16,265 bases of DNA from Echinostoma caproni (lineage: Eukaryota > Platyhelminthes > Trematoda > Plagiorchiida > Echinostomatidae): the NCBI GenBank assembly GCA_900618425.1, contig UZAN01044475.1:15973-32237 (forward strand), written 5' to 3'. The notes beneath the pieces are model-generated. The model made no database searches. It was not told the origin of the DNA and saw only the letters and a list, made by a program, of their open reading frames with translations. A program made the translations under genes and the position numbers. Of the stretch, positions 10,035 through 16,265 are shown piece after piece. The stretch's first letter is position 1, and each line of letters starts with the position of its first letter.

Positions 10035-11136
10035 CTAGGTGAATGCGGAGTATGTGAGGGCAAAAGGAATGGAAAACGGAACGCAGATATGGTCATGTAC
10101 ACAAACTATAATGATGAACTCGTATTTAACTACTGACAAAACTTTCAGTAGTCAAGCTGAGATCTGTAAGAGATCGTTTTGAAATACCATCATGTGTACT
10201 GGCAAATGGAATCAGAAATGATTCCGAGCATGAAACGCTTACTTCCAATCGCATTATGGAATAACTTAACTTGAACGGGCTCTAAAGCTAATGTGACTAA
10301 CCATTAGCTTTGCCTTGGTGATTGACCCCTGCCCTATCTCGTCAGCCCTTTTGTGTTTTTGCGTTGCGTTTTCCGTTGTGATTAGCGATCTTGTGTTTTT
10401 TCTCTCTCAAATCCGTTATCTCACTGACTATAAAAATCACTTGGACTGCAGTATGCACGTGTACAGATGCAGCGAAATGACCATGGATACATTGTGCAAA
10501 CCCATTTTCTGACTTCTCAGTTCAAATTTATGACGGGAAAACAGTGTTTTCAACTCATAATGGGCCATCGGATTTGGATAACTGGCTTGGAGTTTTGTTT
10601 TGAACGGACCCAGACCAAATAGTCACAATGTTTCGACTTAAACAGCGATAAACAGATCACGCAAACCGGCTGTTGGAAGGTCCCAGAATAATAGCCGAAT
10701 TTCGAGAATACTCGACATTTTCATTATCCTGATGGTGCTCAGATGGACAGGTTTAATTGGTTGTATTGATATCATAATACTAGATTACACCATATTGTGA
10801 ATCAGCATAACCTCCTAATCCGTAATTGATAAGTATGTTCTCAAATATTGCTTCTGCGGTTATGGACTTCATACTCAGTGGCCTCAACATATTCAGTGCT
10901 CTGTATTTCTTTTTACAAAAGTGGAATGCGATCATCCACTGCTTCCCATTTGAAAAGGTTTCTAGGGTAAATGTTGAATCTGTTAAGACGAGAACCTGAA
11001 ATGTCATTCACCATTTGTAAACTTTTCTCTAAGGCGTATTCAATGAAAATGAAACAAGTTATATATATTCTTCAATCAGTATTTGTTTTCATGCAGCACA
11101 GGTCAACAAAATCAAATGATCCGACTGTAATCTGAC
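10035..11136 (-). other. Intron C-D (1102 bases)
   Basis: The donor is CAG|GTCAGA at 11136 and the acceptor CACCTAG at 10036-10035, both phase 0. The sequence is AT-rich with a T-rich stretch around 10335-10410 on the plus strand. I see no conserved reading frame, RNA gene or clear repeat in it. Confidence 0.78.
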
Positions 11137-11892
11137 CTGAGCATCTTTTTTCAACTGCCTGGCCGCCGCGGACAATTTGATCTGCCCATCCAAAGAGGCC
11201 GAAATCACCGATTCGACCGGACAAGGCCAGTGTGGCATTTCACGTTCGGGCCAAGTCGAATCGGTCGCCTGGTTCCAGTCCACTGGGGTTTGGGAGATTT
11301 CCTGAGGTAGTACAAGACGAGGCTCTATTTGGTTGAGCTGTTCCTCGATATGCGTCAGACGGGTGTGCAAATTCTCACGATCAGACAGAAAGGCGTTGAG
11401 TGAAGTGAGTCGAGCGTGTACCCGTTGCTGAGCCAATCCAAGATCGTCGAACCCGAAAGACCATTGGGAATGCGCTTCACGAACCAGTAGCTGACAAGCA
11501 AGCAGTCCTATACTGAGTGGTGTGTGAGCCAGTTTGTTCCCCGTTGCAGTGCCCCATTCAGGGCCTGACCACCGATGTTGTTCATCTAGTACTGTTTGCA
11601 ACTCGGTGCTCATCCTGGTCAATCTGTCCAAGGCAGCCTGACCGTTTGATTGAGCCTGTTGTGCCAAACGATTCAAGTCGGTCTGTAACTCGGTCAGTTT
11701 GGGGATGAGAGTGGCGGATAGATCACTCGTGTGATCGAATGATTGTAACTCGTATTGGACGAGGCCACATGGACCACCGTGTGTAAGGAGTTTCACTGCG
11801 CCACTATCCGACCACCATCGTTGCCAGTGCTCCCAGGCGTCGTGGACCGATTGTAGGACATGCAGACTTTTCGCATTCCAGGCACACCAATC
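11137..11892 (-). CDS. Exon C: 252-codon spectrin-repeat exon
   Basis: A 756-base phase-0 exon extends from acceptor TCGTAG|GAT (AG at 11894-11893) to donor CAG|GTCAGA (GT at 11136-11135). It encodes slightly more than two spectrin repeats. The first 29 residues (DWCAWNAKSLHVLQSVHDAW then EHWQRWWSD) hold six Trp residues, an unusual density. Later helices include LTELQTDLNRLAQQAQ, RLTRMSTELQTVLDEQ, LSDRENLHTRLTHIEEQL and, near the end, KLSAAARQLKKDAQ. Reading past the donor would give a short non-helical tail and a stop at 11089-11091, which supports splicing at GTCAGA. The upstream neighbour is exon B, whose last codons (LLKKLQ) join to DWCAW in frame. Confidence 0.85.
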
Positions 11893-12082
11893 CTACGAGA
11901 GACAAAAAAGACGATAAGTTGTTTTTGATCAGCAGAACACTCAATTTGGTAGGTAATTTGAGAGCAAACTGAGGAATAGCCGGTGTACTTGAATAAACCT
12001 TGGAGGAAAGGTATAAATAAACAAATTGACATGTACATTTATGTAGACTCTGATAGTGGCCAGTGCAAAGATATTTGCATCT

Positions 12083-12113
12083 AGCAGCAGCAGCAGCAGT
12101 AGCAGCACCAGCA
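12083..12113. repeat. (AGC)n microsatellite
   Basis: Imperfect AGC/CAG units run on the plus strand, interrupted by AGT and ACC. On the coding strand of the host gene this is GCT-type and intronic. Confidence 0.85.
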
Positions 12114-12647
12114 TGGTGTGGAAGAGGCCAATATGACAATGTAGGGATGCTTGGGTGGATTCAGTGATTACAAAAACGTGTTTGTGGAGTTTAATCGAAC
12201 AAACTTACGCATCAGAAGACGGTGTTTCGGTATGCGGCATAAGTGTGGCACCATTCAGAGTTTGCAATTCACAATGCACGAATCCGGTGAGAGCAGTTAT
12301 TCTCTGCTCTGCTGTGCAATATTGAATATTTCAATATGGTCAAGATACACCAGACAGCTGATGTTGATGATGAATAGTTGATGTGAATACTCAAAATCGT
12401 CATCCTTGAAAAAATTGAGGTTCTTAGCGAGAGAAACGGAAAGACTACCTACTGCCAACAGGGACTGGAATCTACGGAATTCGAGCCTAGGCCTGAGGGA
12501 TAAAAACTACATGTTAGGACGGAGCGCACAGAATCTGTCCGGCCACACATCGACCCGCGTCACACCAGAAGTGCGTTCGTGACGCCAAAAGCCGAATCGA
12601 TTCCGGAATGGATGACTAAGGCGAATCAGACAGCTGTCGTCCGATCG

Positions 12648-12682
12648 ACCGATCGGGATATCAAGGTTGCAACCTGATCGGT
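12648..12682. repeat. Inverted repeat / hairpin with 12-base perfect palindrome
   Basis: AGGTTGCAACCT (12664-12675) is a perfect palindrome. It sits inside outer arms ACCGATC (12648-12654) and GATCGGT (12676-12682), which are exact reverse complements, although the inner spacing is asymmetric (nine bases on the left, none on the right). It could be a terminal part of an old mobile element or a chance structure. Confidence 0.6.
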
Positions 12683-13011
12683 GCGTCATCACATCGTTTC
12701 TTGTTCGCCTAACTTACCACCTATATTTGCGTATTGCTTCATGATCTGTCGTCTTCTCAGCCGTGTTCTCTCTCCGAATTGTTGGGGGCTAGTTAAGAGG
12801 TGCACGTATCGATCATATGTCTTGGCAATACATAACACTACAAATCGTCATAGTTACTGATTAAGGAATATGTCTCTCTCAAAACGTACGAAATCAACGG
12901 GAACTCAAGAATTGACTTTTGGCAAGTGCTGACGAGAAGTTGCACGGCAAACCTAGAACTGTGACCTCCATAGTACTAATAATCTAATTCACAGAAACGA
13001 CATGCCATTAC

Positions 13012-13152
13012 CTGCAGCTTTTTCAATAGACCATCAACATGTTGCAGACTGTCCAGGTCCGAGGAGGGAAATTGATCACTGCCCGGTGTAGCATCAGTGC
13101 CTGCTTCGGTTCGTAGTGCTTCCAGCTCCTCGGTGCGTTCCTTGAGGAATTC
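13012..13152 (-). CDS. Exon B: short 47-codon exon of the spectrin-repeat protein
   Basis: A 141-base phase-0 exon lies between acceptor GCATAG|GAA (AG at 13154-13153) and donor CAG|GTAATG (GT at 13011-13010). The peptide starts EFLKERTEELEALRTEAG, passes through an acidic/Ser/Pro loop (GTDATPGSDQFPSSD) and ends in the helix LDSLQHVDGLLKKLQ. This helix-loop-helix pattern fits the A/B helices and loop of a spectrin repeat. The other frames across this stretch give no helical sequence. Being a multiple of three and phase-symmetric, the exon could be skipped without a frameshift. Confidence 0.75.
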
Positions 13153-14360
13153 CTATGCAAATGTAAGAGATAAATTTCCGATTTGAGTAAAGTACTGTTA
13201 CAATTTAATGAAAACCGGCGAACATTCGCATACAAACACTGCCTAGTTAGAAAAGTATACCCGAAATCAATTAGATAACCGATTAGAACGGAAAACGAGG
13301 TCGAACATTGATTGTCAACGATTTAATGGCTTTTTATACAGGGTCGTGATAGTTACAAATGAGCTCAAAAAACAGGAGCCTAAAAGAAAGTTCCACTGGG
13401 CCATCATGAGACTAATTATTTTCTGAAAGTAGCTGTCATTCGATCATCTGATGAGGGAAGTCACATATTCATGTCAAAGGTATGTATGCGCTGCTACTAG
13501 TACTACTACTGCGACGGCTTGCATGAATAAGAAATAACTTTATTCTACACTGGCGTCAAGTGGACAGAGATACAGCAATGCTTATTTCAGGGCAATCAAG
13601 AACTATCGAATTCGGCTTTAAATCCTAGGTTATCTATGTTGAGATCCAAAATGCTGATCGTTCCGAAGTAAACTGGAGTTGAGAATGTAACAAACCAGGA
13701 TGTATCGAACAAGAATGGCACCTCTGAGTTTAAAGGTTGTCTTGTCCTTTGGAAGTATCCTCAATTTCTCCGGCCACTGACTGATTCGAATTTCTAACCA
13801 GTGACTCCAAGAGGATGGGGTATGCATCAGCGGTCATACTCCAGCAAATTGCTGGACTGACAGATTAAACTAAGTTGAGGATAACTGAGGTCAAAAAAGC
13901 CTCGATCCAACGGCTACAGAAAAAAAATCTGCCCAAACAACAGGGTTGCACAAATCCACGGGGTTGATATCACTCTGCGGCAGAGTGGTGAATGAGGTCC
14001 TACGAGGCTGCCGTCTACTATGCACCAAAACAACGCTACCTTGCAGTCCAGATTTGGCTGTGCAAAGTCTAGAGGTGTGCTCGCGACAAAGAACAAAGCG
14101 AGGCTGGGGCCATTCTTTGTAACACATTTCATGATAGTTATGAGGAAAACCTATCCGATCAGGAGAGCTAACTGTGGTAGCAAACAAGTAATGACAATTA
14201 AAAACCTACTTAAGCAGTCACCAGCAATGCAACAACATAAACGTCTATGCTAACCAAGTGCTAACGACAAATCCTTATCTGTCTCGATTCGACGAGAGGC
14301 GTCGATAGAAAAAACTCTACAAGAGAATAAGGACCAGGTACAAAACGGATATGGCCCTAC
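13153..14360 (-). other. Intron A-B (1208 bases)
   Basis: The donor is GAG|GTAGGG at 14360 and the acceptor CATAG at 13154-13153, both phase 0. A short TAC-type run lies near 13495-13511. I see no coding sequence or recognisable repeat family in the remainder. Confidence 0.75.
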
Positions 14361-14870
14361 CTCATATGAACTGTTCAATTTGGTTTGAGCGGAAATCATT
14401 TGATCTACGGTGTTGCCAAACTCCTCGTGCGCTGGGAGTTGTGCATGCTCTGTGGTTGTTCCAATGCTGTACCGCTGAATCAGTTCTGCCTCTGTCCCAT
14501 TCCATTCGAGCTCCGTTGGTGGACCGCATGTCAGAGCGTGTTCTAATTGTCGGATACGTTCAGCCCACACCTCGCGTCTGTTCTCTTCGATCAGGATGCG
14601 ATCCAGTTCGGATTGGAGTGTCTCCAGCGCGGTTTTCTGACGCGCGTCGAGTGCGATCTGACGATGATGCAACGCAGTCTGTTCGCATTGTAACTGTTCG
14701 AACCGATCGTGAGCTTCCTGATCCGGTTTTGTACAATCGGATTCTGGATTCAGTTCAACAAATAGTGCGGTGACTGGTGGCAACAGTTCAAGCAGCGATT
14801 GAAGCTCAGCTAGGAGTTGATCACAACTATCCAGGCGCGAGGACCCTTGTGTTAGATCATCATTGAGCTC
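14361..14870 (-). CDS. Exon A: 170-codon spectrin-repeat exon
   Basis: A 510-base phase-0 exon from acceptor GAACAG|GAG (AG at 14872-14871) to donor GAG|GTAGGG (GT at 14360-14359). The peptide starts ELNDDLTQGSS and contains the helical stretches CDQLLAELQSLLELL, DRFEQLQCEQTALHHRQIAL and ETLQSELDRILIEENRREVW, followed by ERIRQLEHAL. A variable loop comes next, then a last helix NTVDQMISAQTKLNSSYE that continues into exon B (EFLKERTEEL). It covers about one and a half spectrin repeats. An in-frame ATG occurs 33 bases upstream of the acceptor (14903), after a stop, so an alternative first exon there is conceivable but less likely than splicing. Confidence 0.8.
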
Positions 14871-16265
14871 CTGTTCACCGTAAAGAGGACATAAATAGTC
14901 CATAAGAACTCAAGTTAGCATGAGAGGTAAAAGCTTCGACCATAGGGACAATAGTAATCATAATCCTAATAATAATAATAATATTAATACGACCGCTTGG
15001 TTCAAATGCAAGGGGCACATCATCTGGCAAAAGAGCTTTACAGGCTACACATCGCTCAATCCTAAAGTGTACAATTTCATTGATCGAAAAACGGGAGCTG
15101 AAAGATTCCATCCCAGTTGAAATACTTCCAATGGTAGAAACACATATGGTACGCGGAGAAAAACTGGCTCAATGATCGGTAGATCACCGTTTATAGAAAA
15201 TAATTTTCATTTTGCATATCGATGGCACCACTGTGACGGAAGCTAGTTAATGATAATGATATCTGATATTAGGAGTTCACAGGTAAACTTTTTGGCCACA
15301 CTATTCTACTGTTGGAGTGGAAGAATAAAGACGACAGTGAACAGTAAAGTTATCGAATAGTGATATTTCAATCGATTCCGGTAACTTAGCCATAAGGTTG
15401 TTAAAAGATTGAGAATTTTGGTGTTCCCGTTTACTATGAATAATCAATTTGATATTTTTCCTTAATAGAAAACCAGAACAACGAAACTTATCGCGACAGT
15501 AGATTTCAAAATGAACGTGTGAGGCTACCGAAATGTCACAACGCATCTGAATCTGAGATGGTCTTGGTCGGATGAACAAAAATTGGAAAATAATAGAAGC
15601 AAATTAATAGCAATCAATTTGTGTTGATCAATGATCAGTAAAATTCCTTCATTCTCGGTAAGCGGATATTTTCACGCAGTGACCATTTGAACCTTTTGTT
15701 TTCGACTGTGAGGGTATTTCTATGCAATCCCCGACTAGGAGGAGAGTAGCAGTCTGTCATGGACTTCCACGAATAATCAGCGCGACGACTAGATACATCG
15801 ACCCATTTTTGCGTCCCAAAGCAACGCTGTAGTACCATTTACAGTTACTTGTTGACCAGATCTCTTTGGGGTATCATATTTCTTCAAAACAGAGATAGGT
15901 AACGCCAAAACACACATTGCAACAACTGCAGAGATGTACCACTCATACTAGCGACTATTATGCATGATGCAATGCGCTGAAAAGGTGGTTGGAGGATGTT
16001 TACGGCATCTGAGAGAAGACTGAAGAAGTTACTATTGTAACTACGGCTGAGGCAAACTGTCTGAAAACAAATCAAGAGGATTTCCTGAGGCTATTAACCA
16101 ACTGCTTTTCCAATAAACGAATCTTCTTAGACTCGCAGTGAAATTCTGTTGCTACTTAACACGACAAAATACGTGTTACTGAAATCAAGGTTCATCGTAC
16201 TACAGTGCGATTACCCCATCGTTTTCAGTCGTTTCGTCCCTCTCACCCGTGACCTTAAGCAAGCA
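14871..16265 (-). other. Non-coding flank, probably part of the next upstream intron
   Basis: These 1395 bases contain only short, low-quality frames with no helical or spectrin-like sequence. An (AAT)n microsatellite lies at 14967-14989. The acceptor of exon A sits at the left edge, so the region is most simply an intron continuing rightwards out of the window. A possible donor lies at the far right edge but is too short to call an exon. Confidence 0.6.
14967..14989. repeat. (AAT)n microsatellite
   Basis: A short run of AAT/TAATAATAATAATA units ends in ATATTAATA, in non-coding sequence 97 bases upstream of exon A. Confidence 0.85.

Larger units (their letters stand above)
11893..13011 (-). 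other. Intron B-C (1119 bases)
   Basis: The donor is CAG|GTAATG at 13011 and the acceptor CGTAG at 11894-11893, both phase 0. It contains an (AGC)n microsatellite (12083-12113) and, around 12420-12690, a higher-GC stretch with a hairpin-forming palindrome and a B-box-like GGCTCGAATTCC motif on the minus strand, possibly an old repeat. No exon can be supported inside it. Confidence 0.78.
1..14870 (-). other. Gene body: giant spectrin-repeat protein, internal part (six exons)
   Basis: This is the transcribed span supported in the window, read from right to left. The exons are 14361-14870, 13012-13152, 11137-11892, 9720-10034, 626-6157 and 1-87, with introns of about 1208, 1119, 1102, 3562 and 538 bases. 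All junctions are phase 0. The translation is a long alpha-helical rod with Trp-anchored spectrin-like repeats and nothing else recognisable. Spectrin-repeat rods act as elastic spacers and docking surfaces in actin, nuclear-envelope or microtubule linkers. A rod of at least 2400 residues made of divergent repeats best suits nesprin/Msp-300-type proteins (inference); dystonin/MACF, dystrophin or spectrin relatives are alternatives. The 5' end (start codon, actin-binding domain) lies right of the window and the 3' end left of it. Confidence 0.85.

Noticed and set aside
12420..12560. Second tRNA-like SINE on the minus strand, from a GGCTCGAATTCC motif
   Set aside because: Only a B-box-like motif is present; no A box at tRNA spacing and no clear similarity to the sequence at 322-480.
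14250..14360. Continuation of exon A past GAG|GTAGGG (VGPYPFCTWSLFSC...)
   Set aside because: The sequence turns hydrophobic and non-helical right after a usable donor, so it is intron read-through.
15301..16075. Minus-strand frames of 63-92 codons at the right of the window
   Set aside because: The translations are rich in Cys, Ser and Phe with no coiled-coil or spectrin pattern, no matching phase-0 splice pairs and no retroelement motif.
16240..16265. Possible end of a further upstream exon at the right edge (donor-like CGG|GTGAGA or AAG|GTCACG on the minus strand)
   Set aside because: Only about 12-22 bases of the putative exon are visible, with two competing donors; there is too little to support an exon.

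Overview
The window looks like the interior of one very large animal gene, read on the minus strand (right to left). It is eukaryotic DNA: open frames are bounded by GT...AG splice signals with pyrimidine tracts, separated by AT-rich non-coding stretches carrying microsatellites and decayed repeats. The total GC, intron style and the LTR-like and tRNA-derived repeats would suit a flatworm, possibly a trematode, but that placement is an impression and no diagnostic marker is present.

Gene content: six exons can be supported, in transcription order A (14361-14870), B (13012-13152), C (11137-11892), D (9720-10034), E (626-6157, a single uninterrupted 5532-base exon) and G (1-87, cut by the window edge). 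Every exon starts and ends in phase 0 and each length is a multiple of three, so the exons join into about 2447 codons with no frame repair. The protein is almost entirely helical, rich in Leu, Gln, Glu, Arg and Thr, with recurring Trp landmarks about every 105-115 residues. That is the signature of divergent spectrin repeats. No calponin-homology, plakin, EF-hand, GAS2 or KASH segment lies in the window, so both ends of the protein are elsewhere. The best family guess is a giant cytoskeletal linker rod of the nesprin/Msp-300 type. A dystonin/MACF- or dystrophin-like rod cannot be excluded from the rod alone, so no gene symbol is given.

Non-coding layout: intron E-G (88-625) holds a tRNA-derived SINE-like relic. 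Intron D-E (6158-9719) is the largest and holds a possible decayed C2H2 zinc-finger fragment (about 6790-7030) and two diverged, directly repeated LTR-like blocks (about 7436-7740 and 8307-8617). These two share a CCAAT-like box; the first also has a TATA-like element and a polyadenylation signal. Introns C-D, B-C and A-B (about 1.1-1.2 kb each) contain simple repeats and a hairpin-forming palindrome. The last 1.4 kb (14871-16265) shows no supportable exon and is probably a further intron. The SINE-like, zinc-finger-like and LTR-like relics all lie antisense to the host gene.

No CRISPR array, operon, bacterial element, complete transposon or known RNA gene was seen. The most distinctive features are the huge intronless exon and the fully phase-0 exon set, the repeat pair in the large intron, and an overlapping acceptor/donor motif at the start of exon D.
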